Below are positions 23,101-35,663 of a stretch of DNA of 64,000 nucleotides, one piece after another. Location of the stretch: contig NC_085920.1 in assembly GCF_035222485.1 (NCBI RefSeq), forward strand, positions 5,208,001-5,272,000, written 5' to 3'. Position 1 is the first letter of the stretch, and each line of letters starts with the position of its first letter. The position numbers and the translations under genes were made by a program. A model generated the notes under the pieces. It saw only the letters and a program-made list of their open reading frames with translations, had not been told where the DNA came from and made no database searches. This DNA is from Podospora pseudoanserina (Eukaryota > Ascomycota > Sordariomycetes > Sordariales > Podosporaceae).

Positions 23101-26100
23101 GCTACGCGGCTAGTCGAGAACATTAATGATTCTCACAATGTGCATCCTCCTCCACAGGAGCGAAAATTGTGCATTCGCGCAATGGAGGTAATGATTAGGG
23201 TGTGTTCTTCATACGCCAGCATTGCCCGTACCCAAGTAAGTAAAGCAAAGCGTCAGCTTGCGAGACTTTCTCTAATATATCGACAGATATCGGCTTGCTT
23301 GGTGACTGCGCTGGCCCACGATGAACTCCGATCAGCAGCCTTTTCATGTTGGGCATCTATGCTCACGTGTATGGAGGACACCGACCTGGAAGTACTACTC
23401 GAAGCGACTTTTTACCTTATCAGGTTCTACTACAGTTCCTGCGATGAAGAAACCAAACAATTCCTCAAGTCTCTGTTGCAAGATCTGCTTTCTAAGAACA
23501 GACAGATCATCATGGAGTACTCCATCAAGCTTCCCTCGCTCGGTGAAATTGATGAGCTGCGGGATATCAGTGAGGAAGTCGAAGGCCTTCGTCCGCGCTT
23601 GACGATCAAGGAGACCTTTGCCGTATTCTCACAGCGTTTGGCCCATGAAAACCCCGGTGTTGTCGAGTACGCGTTGACTGAACTGGTGCCATATCTGGAG
23701 AAGCACCAGGAATATCTCCAAACCTCAGCCATTAGCGAACGTCCGGATGCTATCCTCACAACCTTGACTCGTTCAATCTTGGACTGTTCGGTCAAGTACA
23801 ACGGATGGCAACCATGTATTACGCGGTCATGCGCTGAAGCTCTCGGGCTCATAGGTTGCTTGGACTCCAATCGTCTGGAAACTACGCGGGAGCAGCAACA
23901 CATTGTCGTCATTCACAACTTTGAGGACGCAAGCGAGACCACTGACTTTGTGGCCTTTGTGCTGGAGAATGTCCTGGTCAAAGCCTTCCAGTCGACAACC
24001 GACACCAAATTCCAGGGATACCTCTCTTATGCCATGCAGGTTCTCCTCGAGAGAACCGACTTTAAAGTTGCTTTCCAGATGGCTGGTGAAGGAGAAAGCG
24101 AGCCGGTCTATAGGAGATGGCTCGCCTTTGCGGAAAGCACTCGCGAAACCCTTATCCCGCTTTTATCTTCCTCCTTCTTGCTTGCGCCTTTGCCTAAGCA
24201 GTCCACTGAATACCCGATCTTCAAACCAGGGAAGAAGTCATATTCCGCATGGCTCAAAGCTATCGTGTTTGATCTGCTGCGCTGCACTCAGAACGCTTTT
24301 AGTGAGATGATCTTTGAGCCGCTGTGCCGGTTGATCAAGGTCAAAGATCTCACGGTTACTGAATTTTTGCTGCCTTTTGTGGTCATGCATGTCATCCTGG
24401 GTCAACCGGACTCTTCGGTGTTCAGTCCAAAGATCAAGGCTGAGTTGTTGGCTATTCTGAAATACCACCCGCCAAACACAGCCTCGTATGTCGAGAAGGA
24501 GCAGACAAAGCTCTATTACCAGGCGGTGTTCCGCATTATCGACTACTTCAAGAGATGGCTGCAAATTAGGAAACTGAAGGCGACCACGCCAAGGGCCCAG
24601 AAACAGGTCGCCTGGGTTGAGGATCTTCTCGACTCTCTCGATCCAAAGTTACTTTCGCAGCGAGCTGTCGATTGCGGTGAGTATGCCAGAGCTCTTTACT
24701 TTCTGGAGCCGCACCTGGAGAATCTCGATAAGAAAAAGCCACAGGAAGTACGGGAAGTCGACGAAGACTATCGGTTGCGTGACACTCTTCAGAACATTTA
24801 CACGCAAATCGACGACCCAGATGGTTTGGAAGGTGTCTCGGCTCATCTGGGCACGGTCACTTTGGACCAGCAAGCCCTCAACCATCGGAAAGCTGGCCGC
24901 TGGACAGCAGCCCAGACATGGTATGAGATTCGACTGGCGGAATCCCCCGAGGACACTGATATTCAGGTTGATCTCCTCACCTGTCTCAAAGAATCAGGCC
25001 AGCATGACGTTTTGCTCAACTACGTGGAGGGCATGAAGAGGTCTCCAGCGACGGTCAACAGGATAGCGCCCTTTGCGGTGGAAGCCTCGTGGGCCACAGG
25101 GCGGTGGGAAACACTGGAGAAGTACCTTGGGCTTTACAATGCAGGCGATGTTTCGGAGGTTTTCGATCTTGGGGTTGGGCAAGCTTTGCTTTCGCTGAAG
25201 AAGAGGGATATGGGGGGATTCAAGGAGCATATCCAGATTTTGCGGGACAAGGTGGCGGGGTCAATGACTTACTCGGCGACGTCGTCGTTGAGGGCTTGCC
25301 ATGAGGCTATGCTGAGATGTCATGTGCTAAGCGATCTTGAGATGATTGCTAGCAATAAGGCTTTGGAAGGTGACAATCAGGCGGTTCTTGCGACGCTGGA
25401 TCGGAGGTTGCAGGTGCTTGGTGCTTATGTTGGGGATAAGCAGTATTTGCTTGGTGTGAGGAGGGCGGCTATGGAGTTGATGAGGTATGTTAGCCCCTGG
25501 AGTCCTGATGCTGGAGCTTGGGTTACTGACTTTTGCAGACCGAAATATGGCAACGAGGATATATCGGCACTCTGGCTCCTGAGCGGTAAGCTGGCGAGGA
25601 AGGCCGGCTCCATGCATCAGTCGTTCAACGCAGTGCTGCATGCTCAACAACTCGGCGATGCTTCTGCTATCATTGAGAACGCTCGTTTGCTGTACAAGGA
25701 TGGACATCATCGCAAAGCTATTCAGATACTGGAGATGGCGATCAAGGAGAACTCCTTCGTCGACAAAGCAGTTGGACCCGTTCCTCCGAGCTCGGCCAGA
25801 AGCCAAGAGTCCCATCGCAATATGTTGACGGCGACAGCGCAGCTTCTTTTGGCCAAATGGCTTGATTCCACCGGCCAAACGCATGCGGGCGCATTGCGGG
25901 CACAGTATCAGCAAGCAGCCAAGACGCATTCACGCTGGGAGAAGGGTCATTACTACCTCGGGCGTCATTACAAGAAGCTTTTGGAGTCGGAGAAAGGCCT
26001 GGATCCGGAGCAACAGAGTGATGAGTACATCACTGGAGAGACAGCCAAGCTCGTCATTGAGAACTATCTCCGTTCGCTCAACTTTGGGTCAAAGTACATT

Positions 26101-27753
26101 TCTCAAACCTTTCCCCGAATTCTGACGCTATTCCTGGAACTCGGATCTCAGGTCAACAAAACTCCAGACGGCAAGGTGACGTTTTCCAGAGAATTGTACC
26201 AGCGACGACGTGACATTCTCACTGAGCTCTGCGCAAAATTCCACAAGCAACTGGAGACCATGCCTGCATATATTTGCTATACATCCTTGCCTCAAATCAC
26301 TGCCCGGATAGGACACCCAAGCCCGGATGTCTTCAAAGTACTGGAGGACATGATTGTCAGGGTGGTGAACGCCTATCCTAGGCAGGCCCTCTGGAACGTC
26401 TTCCCTTTCATGGCGAATCCCAGCAGGCAGCCAAACGACCGCCAAAGGAGGGCAATCAAGATATTGAACACGATCAAGACGTCCAGCCCGGACATTAAGG
26501 CGTTTTTGAGAGCAGGGGAGAAGCTAGCCGAACAACTGCTCGTGGCTTGCAACAATGGACACTTTCAGAGCAACAGGACAACGACGGCGAGCATCACTAG
26601 GGATTTGTTCTTTAACCACAAGTGCACGCCTTGCCCGCTGGTCGTTCCGGTTGAGACCAGTTTGACTGCCACGTTGCCGACTTTGACAGACAATGTCAGG
26701 AGGCACAAGCCATTTTCTCGGGATGCTGTCACGATTGAGGCGTTCCTTGACCATGTCTTGGTTTTGGGGTCACTGGCAAAGCCACGGAAGTTGACAGCCC
26801 GTGGATCAGATGGCAAGCTTTATGGTCTACTGATCAAACCCAAGGACGATCTGCGTACAGACCAGCGCCTAATGGAGTTTAACTCGCTCATCAATCGCTC
26901 GCTCAAACGGGACGTGGAATCCAGCCGAAGGCAGCTCTACATCAGGACATATGCTGTCACGCCCCTCAACGAAGAATGCGGCATCATCGAATGGGTCGAC
27001 GGGCTGAAGACATTGCGCGAAATTTTGCTGAGCATCTATAGGGGGAGGAACATCTCGCCAAACTACACCCAGCTCGCGCAGCTGATGAAGCAGGCTTGCG
27101 CCGGGGACAACAACACGCACATCTATACCGAGACGATCATCGGGATGTTCCCGCCCGTGTTGGGGGAGTGGTTCGTCTCGCAGTTTCCCAACCCTTCGTC
27201 TTGGTTTGCGGCGAGGCTGAAGTACACGCGGTCGTGTGCGGTCATGTCGATGGTGGGGACGATTCTCGGGTTGGGTGACCGGCACGGAGAGAATGTCTTG
27301 CTTGAGGAGGGGAACGGGGGCGTTTTCCACGTGGATTTCAACTGTCTTTTTGACAAGGGGAGGACGTTTACCCAGCCCGAGTGTGTGCCGTTCAGGTTGA
27401 CGCACAATATGCAGTATGCCATGGGGGTGTATCGGTATGAAGGGCCGTTTAGGCACTGCAGCGAGCTGACGTTGAGAATACTCAGGCAACAAGAGGAGAC
27501 GTTGATGAGTATTTTGGAGGCGTTTATTTATGATCCCACGCTGGATCTGCAGAGGGGGAGCAAGAGGACGAAGGAGGTGATCAAGTTGAATCCTACGAGC
27601 GTGGTGGCGAGCATTAAGAGGAAGGTGGAGGGGTTGCTGCCGGAGGAGAGCATACCGCTGGGGGTGGAGGGGCAGGTGGATATGCTGATCAAGGAGGCGA
27701 CCAACCCGAGGAATTTGGCGGCGATGTATATTGGGTGGTGTCCGTTTTTGTAA
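20116..27753 (+). CDS. MEC1: ATR/Mec1-family PI3K-like checkpoint kinase
   Basis: Nuclear checkpoint kinase recruited by RPA-coated ssDNA through an ATRIP/Ddc2 partner (UVSB/MUS-9 in filamentous fungi). Exons 20116-20737, 20797-21428, 21481-22908 and 22987-27753 join in phase. Within the last block I infer two further introns, 23236-23286 (51 bp) and 25485-25538 (54 bp). Both have GT-AG ends, a length divisible by three and no stop, so they are invisible in the open frame. Removing them gives about 2447 residues, the family size. HEAT-type helices occupy the first 1300 residues, then a FAT region. The kinase domain near the C-terminus has GLGDRHGENVL (about 2290) and HVDFN (about 2307), both intact. 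The last 33 residues form a FATC domain ending in GWCPFL. A short uORF overlaps the start. Confidence 0.95.
23236..23286 (+). other. Probable 51-bp stopless intron in ATR gene
   Basis: The donor is GTAAGT and the acceptor CGACAG, with a CTAAT element a few bases before it. The length is 51 bp and it contains no in-frame stop. Removing it joins ARTQ to ISACLVTALAHDELR, giving a smoother helix. Confidence 0.65.
25485..25538 (+). other. Probable 54-bp stopless intron in ATR gene
   Basis: The donor is GTATGT, the branch site CTGAC and the acceptor TTTTGCAG. The length is 54 bp with no in-frame stop. Splicing joins MELMR to PKYGNEDISALWL, consistent with the FAT region of Mec1/ATR proteins. Confidence 0.8.
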
Positions 27754-28583
27754 ATCCTTGGATAAAATATGGGATATTGTATGAGCGGGGCGGTGGTTAT
27801 GAATAGCGAGTTTTTGGGAAGGTGAGCATAGCGGTTATTTAAGGGGTGTTGGTTTTAGGAAAGTATTTAGATGGATAGTGTTTGTAGAGATTGGTGATAT
27901 CTGAGTCAATGGATTCGTTCTAGTTGACATAACTTCTATCAGTCTGTTGCGTTTCCTCGAAATAGCAAATGACACACTCGACCTTCACAATGCAAACAAT
28001 CATCCTGGAGGACCATTCCCAGATTGTTGATGACAGCGGGTTAACCCCTGAAATCCAAACAAACGGCGGGTTGGTTGGTTATTAATGATCCCTCAGCCCG
28101 CCTAGCGCAACACAACGCTTGGGCCTGGATTTCACCGTTCATTCCACACTCCCGCCAGATAGGTCGTACCTTCTCTCCTCGCAAAAAAGAACTGTGGAAC
28201 AGCTGAGATTTCTGCCTGGTTTTTCCAACTTTTTTCATTGACGGTCAGAAGAAAGCCTGTCTCGATTTCCTTTGAGAAAACTTTTCACCTCTTTTCCAGA
28301 AATATTTCTGGCAAGCTTTGTTGTGTGTTGAAATATTGGTCGGATCGACCCATTCACTGTCTACAGCACGCTCTCGCTAAGCTCACCGTCTTCTATCCAA
28401 TCTCACCCACTCAGCAACGCGCAACAGACGCGTCTATCTTCCGGTCTTCAACACGACAGAGAAAAGGGAGCGATTGAGAAGCTATTCTGCAGCGATTCGG
28501 CACGTTTTCTGCTTTGAATAGAGGATTCTCAACAATCTCGGCAATCCTAACAGAATCGGCTTGATCACTGAAAGTCGGTCAAG
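27754..28583. other. Intergenic and 5' leader of the PARP-finger gene
   Basis: About 830 bp lies between two plus-strand genes. The last 400 bases look like a transcribed 5' leader (C/T-rich, few start codons). No other gene is seen. Confidence 0.5.
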
Positions 28584-30235
28584 ATGTCTGGTTATCGTGT
28601 TGGTATGTCCTTCTCTTGATGGTGCATCTCTTCTTTCCTATCGCATGATGGGTTTTCACCATTGTCAGTCTGCCTTGGTCATACCACATTGCTCACGAGA
28701 TGCTCTTTTCCAACTTTGACATTTTACCTCTTGTCATTTTGGATTCATCAGAAGCCAACCTCGTCGACGTCACTTTCCTTCCACCTCCACTCCACCCCCA
28801 TCGTATTTAACATGATCTAACCCATCCACAGAGAGAGCCACTACCGGCCGTGCCGGGTGCAAAGACCCCGTCTGCAAGAAGGAAAACATCAAGATTGAAA
28901 AGGGCCAGCTCCGGTTTGGAGTCTGGGTGACCATCATGGAGCATGGGAGCTGGGCCTGGCGTCATTGGTATGTCTAATTATATCCACCCCTTTTCTGCTG
29001 GAATTGATGTCCTAAAGAATTCACACAGGGGCTGCGTCTCTGGTGAGACCATCTCCAACTTGCAGGAGTATCTCAGCAAGGACAAGAACGGTGAATACAA
29101 CTGGGATATGCTTGATGGCTGGGAGGAGTTGGAGTAAGTTTGACTATTGTCTGGTGGTAATGTGGCGGTTGGGTGTGGAAAACTAATGAAGCATACTAGG
29201 GAGTACCCTGATTTGAGACAGAAGGTTCAGAGGGTTCTTAACCAGGGACATATCGATGCTGAGGATTTCAATGGCGACCCCGAATTCAACGTTCCTGGAC
29301 AGAAGGGAATTCGCCTGCGTCAGCCCCGGAAGAAGAAGAACGCTGAGGAAGAGGTGAGCTGCGCTTTGCCGGGGGTTGGTGTTAACCGATGGCTGACCGT
29401 GATATAGGAGGGCAATGGAGCTGAGGCTGCAGAGACTCCTGCCAAGAAGCGTGCTGCTAAGCGTGGCCGCAAGAAGGCTGATGAAGACGAAGCTGAGGCT
29501 GAAGCCGAGACCGAGGCTCCTGTTGCGAAGAAGGCTAAACGTGGTGGCAAGAAGGCTGCTGCTGCTGCTGTTGAGGACGAGGATCAAGTTTTGGCTGATG
29601 CTGAGCCGGCTGAGGAGCAAGAGAAACCCAAGAAGAAGGCTGCTCGTGGCAAGAAGGCTGTTGCTGCTGTTAAGGAAGAGGACGAAGAGGAAGCTGCGCA
29701 GCCCAAGAGAAGAGGTGCTGCTCGTGGCAAGAAGGCGGCGCCTGTTTACAAGGAGGAGGAGGAGGAGGAGGAGGAGGAGGAAGACGAGGATGAAATTGTT
29801 GAGAAGCCCAAGCGTGTTGCCCCTGCCAAACGTGGAGCTAAGGGGAAACAGGCGAAGGAGCCTGAGCCGCAAGTTGAGCCAGAGTCCGAGGCGACACCCG
29901 AGGAGGACGAGGAGGAGGTTGTCGAGAAGCCGAAGCGTGCTGCTCCTGCCAAGCGTGGAGCTCGGGGCAAGAAGGCGAAGGATGCCGAGCCTGAGCCTGA
30001 GGTTGAGGCCGATGCGGAGGTTGATGCTGCGCCGGAGGAGGCCGAGGAGGAGGCCGAGGTTGAGGAGAAGGTCTCTCCCAAGAAGCGAGGAGGCCGGAAG
30101 CCCAAGGCCAAGGCTGCCGATGCCAATGGTGAAGCTGCTCCTGCCCCAAAGAAGCGTGGTAGAAAGGCGTAAGTTTTTTTTTTGCAGGGTGTTGCTTGAT
30201 GGGGACTGATGCTAACTGTCAGCAGGGCTGCCTAA
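28584..30235 (+). CDS. PARP-type zinc-finger protein with Lys/Glu-rich repetitive tail
   Basis: Probable nuclear DNA-binding protein with one PARP-type zinc finger and no ADP-ribosyltransferase domain. Exons are 28584-28602, 28832-28967, 29029-29133, 29200-29353, 29408-30168 and a ten-base last exon 30226-30235, giving 394 residues. Zinc ligands appear to be C16, C21, H51 and C54, in the context WAWRHWGC. The finger is followed by a short helical segment. From about residue 135 to the end the protein is built of AT-hook-like and K/E-rich blocks (KRGRK, PAKRGA, poly-E), with two 41-codon repeats from 29801. If the last intron is not spliced, translation stops at 30172 with two fewer residues. 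The last-exon acceptor could also be three bases earlier. Similar fungal proteins exist (Hpz1-like); function here is inferred only from the finger. Confidence 0.85.
29801..30046 (+). repeat. Two 41-codon coding repeats in the PARP-finger tail
   Basis: Units start at 29801 and 29924, each opening with EKPKR then APAKRGA and a GK-rich stretch, followed by an acidic half. They lie in the disordered tail of the zinc-finger protein. A poly-glutamate run precedes them at about 29753-29782. Confidence 0.75.
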
Positions 30236-33155
30236 AGTTGATGTACTCAACACACTTTACCCGTCAACACTTGATATATATATTTTTTTTGGCGAGGCAG
30301 GTAGTGGACCTTTCTTGTTGGCACAATTTGCTGGGTTCATTTTTTTTCTTTTTCACAATGAGCTCTTCAATGCGATGATATATGGCTTTGGCCCCTCAGA
30401 GGAGGAGCTATGGTTGCTACTACAGCACCGGCCACCGGATTTTATTCAAAGCAGGAAGAGCACACAGAATTTGGCGGCGGCATAATACCTGGGTGGGTGT
30501 ATCATACTGTTTTTTTTCCCCTACTTTTTTTCTTGTCAGAGTAACCCATATGTTTCCATGGGAGGAAATACATTGTGATCATCTGTAACTGATTTCATTG
30601 TGTGCCGATCTGCCATCTGTCATTTTTATCATCACTTGGCCGGGTAGCTGGCTGGGTCAACGATTTTTGACCTGTGCTAGGTGCATGTTCGGGATCTACA
30701 GGAACAAAAAAGAACAATATGAAACGAAACAGAAGTGGGACTCTTTTTTCGTTTGAGAGGGGAGGGAATAAGTACACTATGGGTTTCGCTAATCTGAGCG
30801 GCGTGGTAGGTTGGTCGGATTCATGGGCCGAGCCGAAAGGGAGGGGGGATCATTTGTGCCGTAGAAGTGTGTGTTGGACTATGTTTACTCTCCTATCATG
30901 ATGAGGAGGGAAGGGGGGCACAGTTCTTTTGAGACAGCCAGTCCGGATCTCAAACTGCATTATATTGATGTGGATTCAATATGGTTTGGTCATGATGGGC
31001 GGTTTGAGTGCATGATGTTGTGCTTGCTGCTGCTCGATTTCGGAAGTTGGATGATTGATGCCCAAACTACGACGATAAAGTTGATGATCTGAATCGAGAT
31101 GTTCTCTGAACTTCCATTTTTGCCCCTTAGGCATCGAGACTAAAGCTCGTGATAATGACATCGGCATTTGTCTGCTCTCGTGTGATGCGAAAATGTCGGC
31201 AAGTCTAGTCACGGCTTGTCTGCTAGTGTTAGAATGGACAGGATTTCTGGAAGAATCTCGTTTGCTGCCGAATATGCACTATTGCGTCACCTGTCTTGGA
31301 GGTGTGGGTGTGGGTGAAAGATGTCTTGGATTATACACGAGACTTTTTGGGGTAGGTAGGTGGGGGGGCCGATGGGCGAAGCTACGTGAAACGGGGATTT
31401 TCTCAAGTTTTTGAACAGAAAAAAGTTGGTGTTTTGGACAGGGTGTTAGAGAGATCTGTTATAATGAGTTTGTTATATGAGAATTCGGTGAGAGACGCCG
31501 GGTTGATTCGAAGCAACTGTAAGTATCCGGTGTTGCGGACGAAAGTGAATCGATGATGTATGACCAGGCTTTCGTCCATGGTGGGGTTATCTGCTGGAAA
31601 GGAGGGGCTGGGGGAGAGTGAGGGGCTGCAATTTTATTTGCTTGCGGCCATCATGATAGTAGTGTAGGTAACACTGATGAGATGACCCAATTGTGAGAGA
31701 GAACATAGCGCTTCTTCTAGCCTGTTCGTCTTGTCTCAATTTTTCCCCAGTCATCGGCGTCACCAGGCCAGAGACATCTGATTGTTGGCCCGCATTAGTC
31801 CGGCTGGCTGAGTCTGCCATCCGGTGGGGGTGCTGTCCTGCTGCGACGTCCCTCGTGCCTCTGGAGAAGCTTGTGACGCCTGTGTCACCGACGGGCTTTG
31901 GTCTGGACTGGTTGTGACACTTTACCGCACACCTGCAGAGGGATCTGGTGAGGTTGATGGAGGATTGCGAGGGGAGAGAAGACATCGCATATTTGAGAAA
32001 CATCGAGATAAAGCCTAGTAGACACAAGAAAACACAGTGCATTCGATAGCAGCATACACTGTAATGGCGGGTAAACTGCCTACTAGCGCACAGTGTCAAG
32101 ACGCCGCAACGGCTCGTGCCAACGTCTGTGGACCCCACTATAGATTGGGGATCTTTCAAAGCGTTGGAAAGTCAACAATCAAGACTCTCCCACGGCCTGA
32201 CCGTCATGCTTCATCAAACATCGCCGGTAGTCATGATATTCATTCCTTACAGACACTATGAATGAGCCCAAAACCAGGCTGATTGTTGGTTACATAAGTT
32301 GAAAGGGAATGTAGGCGCCGATCTAGGCGCACTAGACTAGCTAAGGCGCAGGGAAGCTGTGGGATGACGACGTTGGTTTGAGCCCAAATTAAATCCCGAA
32401 CAATTGGCTGGCACCGCCAACCAGGCCAGACCCTGAAACTCGTCGTCAGTCAGGCCCAGCGGCAGGGAAAGCAGTTAATACCCAGAGGCTGGCCAACAGG
32501 CCCGCCCGTCTCTGCAACGACTGCGACCACTCTCTGTTTCCATTCTCGAAGCATCATCTCAGTTCTTAATACCGGCCCAGGCCCCGTGGGCTTCTTCTCC
32601 GGCTTCCCACCACCCTTCACCTCATCCGTTGCGCACACCATCGACCATTTCCATTTCCCACTGTGAGAAGTAAGACCTAGCCGACCACCAAGCCGAAAAG
32701 TGACAAGTGAAGAGGAGAAAAGGCATAAGCCTGGTTTGTCTGCCAAGTTCACTGGTCAAGATTGGTCACTGCCTGCGTTGGACCCCGCCTTGGCTCACAC
32801 TTGGCCACTCTCAGTACAGGAGTCCTCCAACCCCCCAGAGCCGACCAACGTCACAGCCTCGAGCAGGCTGAACACCTTTTCCCACCGCACAATCTCCAGG
32901 TTTTTCTGCGGAAAGTCCGGGGACATTCGCAACTTTGGCTCTTTCAAGTTTTCTACACACTCTTGACAGAAGACTAGCTCTTGTTGTGTTTCAAGCCCAT
33001 CTCACGACCCCGCCTTCTCAGTCTCTGTGACCCAGCGGTCTTGAGTTCTTCCATCCACCTCCACCCGCCAGGTCAGCATACCCCGCTCCACCGCTAGGCC
33101 GGCCAGAAAAGCTCACCATCTGCCACAGAAAGAACGCACCAAACACCAAGTAACA
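30236..33155. other. 2.9-kb intergenic region
   Basis: This holds the 3' end of the PARP-finger gene and the promoter and leader of the Arg-rich protein gene. T-runs occur near 30174-30183, 30284-30290, 30342-30348 and 30511-30518. From about 32700 to 33155 the sequence is C-rich with few ATGs, like a long 5' leader. No coding region or RNA gene is supported. Confidence 0.5.
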
Positions 33156-34883
33156 ATGTCCAGCAGAAGCCGTGTCGAGTTCGACGAGCGCGAGTACGTT
33201 CGGGACGCACCTCCTCCTCGTCGTGCCCCCGTCCGTGAATATGACGACTACCGTGACCCCGCAAGGGTCCCCGCTTTCATGTTGCGGGAGGAGAGGCCAA
33301 ATCAAGCCGGCCAGTTGGTGCTCAGGGCAAGAGAGGTCGAGACCATGGAGCGCCAGAGGCCGAGATCTCCCAGCCCGGAGATTCGGATGAGGGAGCGCAT
33401 TGTTCAGCGGGCCAGAAGCGTCAGCCCAGGCCCAAGGCGAGTAGAGGAGGATATCCGGATCCGCCAGGTCGAAAGGACACGCGAGCCCAGCCGGGCCCCT
33501 TCGGAGAGAATTCGCTATGTTGAGAGGCCCCGTTCCCCATCGCCTTCGATCCACGAGCGCATCCGCATCACAGATCGGAGAGAAGAGCGCCGGAGCCCAA
33601 GCCCGGCTCCTCCGCCGCCGCCGCCGCAACCCCAGGTCATCAAGGGCCCAACTATCGAGAGAGAGGTTATCACACATTACCGCGATATTGACCATGGTGA
33701 GTCATCCACTACGGCTGTCATCCCAAGCTGAACTGGTTGTACTAACTCATCCTAGGCATGGTTGTAGCCCGCCCGCCGTCGCCTCCTCAGCGTCACGAGC
33801 ACCGTGATACTGAGATAGACATTTATACTAATCGCAAGGGTACCACCGAGGTGGACATTCACAAGCACACCCACTCACACAGCCGCGGCCGGTCTGTAGA
33901 GCGGCCCTCCCGTCCCGTTGTCCACGCCTACGAGGACGACCTGGTGGTCTCCACGAACAAGCACCTCCATGTGGACATTGAGCGTCGCCGGAGCATCTCC
34001 CGTGGCCGTCGCGCTCACTCGGCCGCACCCCCTGTTATCGACTACGACGACGAAGCTTACGAGATCAAGTCCCGGATCGATGCGCGCGGCAAGATGGGCG
34101 AGGCCTGGAACGGCATCACCAAGGATTGGACCATCGTCGATGTGCCTCCCGGAACCGAGCGTGTGCGCATGGATGGTGCCGGTGGCGCCTCTGCTGAGGT
34201 GACATGGCAAAAGTACAGCGGTGTTCGGCGGGCCAAGTTCATCCCTGACCGTGACGAGAAGAGCGTTGTTTCGGAGACCTCCACCACTATCTCGGACGCC
34301 CGTGACCGCAACCGTGACCGCGACATTGAGCGGGAGAGGCGATTGAGTGTGCAGATCATTGACAAGGACCGCCGGGATCGTGACGATTATGAGAAGATTA
34401 CCGATCGCCGTCTCACCATTTCCAAGTCGAGGACGAACTCTCCTGCGCCGCCTCCCCCCCAGCAGCGTCGCAGTGAGACCTGGACTGAGATCACCAAGGA
34501 CTTGGTCTGCCGTGAGGCTATTCAGGAGATGGGCTATGAGTATGAGGAGACTGAGTACTTTTACTACATTATCGACTTTTTGGCTCACGTAAGTTCACAT
34601 TCACCTTTTCTACATGCTGCCGATAGATTACTAACGCCCTAAACAGGAGGAGGTTGTCCGTCTTGTGAACCTCTCGGACCGCATCCGCCAATCCCGCAAG
34701 GACCGCGCCAGAGAGATCCAGTACGAGCGCGAGTGGCGCGATGAGTGGGAGCACCGTCACCACCACCACCACAGCCACAGCCACAGCAGCAGCAGACACC
34801 GTCTGGATGACGAGCGCGTGGTCGAGCGTGAGATCATCTACGACAGCCACCGTCACCCAGGCGGTCGCCAATATCGTTACTAA
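33156..34883 (+). CDS. Arg-rich fungal protein of unknown function, DUF8035-like
   Basis: No biochemical role is known to me. Exons 33156-33696, 33756-34588 and 34647-34883 keep phase and give 536 residues. The N-terminal 180 residues are highly charged with many RSPSP/RSVSP and RIRxVER repeats and a poly-Pro run, resembling RS-type disorder. Two ordered blocks are visible. One at about 285-345 contains GEAWNGITKDWTIVDVPPGT, then VTWQKYSGVRRAKF. The other at about 415-490 contains WTEITKDLVCREAIQEMGYE, then YYIIDFLAHEEVVRLVNLSD. The pairing of these blocks is typical of a fungal-specific group I associate with DUF8035, from memory and unverified. The C-terminus has a His/Ser run (HHHHHSHSHS). 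The start was chosen at the first ATG of the open frame, after a long leader. Confidence 0.82.
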
Positions 34884-35663
34884 AAGCCCGGCATGATACG
34901 ACTTTGGTGACTTTGGGGATGATGAATCACTGATGATGATGAATGTGTGATGACGTCTTGCTGTTATAGAAACTTTTTGTTTTGTAGTTTCTGGAAAAGG
35001 ATGATGATGATTGTGTTTTGGATGATACCAACCACCAATGCATGGTTAATAATGAGCTTGAAGAGTTGACCAGTGGTCATTGTCATGGAAGGAGACAAGA
35101 AGTGGATGGGGGGACTTTTGTTTTTCTAGCTTTGGATATTGTTTTCATGTTGGTCTTTTATCATGGTCATGTTTTGGTTTGATGTCTTGCGAGTTTTTTT
35201 GGTTATTTTTTAACGACTTTTATGATTACATACATACATTAACTAGCGAGTTGTGAAAAAAAGAGAGAGAAATGCTTTGAAATATCTAGATGATCCTTGT
35301 GGTGACATTTTTGAGAGAAGGGACTTGACATTCGTTCCAAAGCATGAACCTACATCCTCTTGAGACTACAGAGTTATGGCATGTTTTGTAATACAGTGAA
35401 GATTTGTGTCCTTCCTCGTATCGAAGTCTGCGCTATTCTATTGACTTGCCGAGCCAGTTTTCCACCATAAATACCAGGCCTCGCAATCCCACTTGTTGAA
35501 AAGAACAGACCGGAAAATGGTGTCATCGCCAACCCATCAGAAGAGGATCATTCGATTGAGAGGGAGGCAACAACACCTTCGCTAGAACGGTACCATTCAC
35601 GCCGCCCTATTCTCATCGGGCCGACAGAACGTAGCCCAGAAAAGCACCCATCGAGCACGACAA
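34884..35663. other. Convergent intergenic region
   Basis: This lies between the stops of the Arg-rich protein gene and MED17. It contains T-rich and GATGAT-rich short runs and a CATACATACAT run near 35229. Nothing else was recognised. Confidence 0.5.

Noticed and set aside
30169-30187. Very short GT-AG segment (about 18 bases) at the end of the PARP-finger gene
   Set aside because: Too short for a spliceosomal intron; the longer segment to 30225 with a GCTAAC branch element is the better model.
29415-30209. Long Arg/Leu/Ser-rich frames opposite or out of phase with the PARP-finger tail (plus 29415-30209, minus 29183-29872)
   Set aside because: They are shadows of GAG/AAG-rich coding sequence; the spliced PARP-finger frame explains the region.
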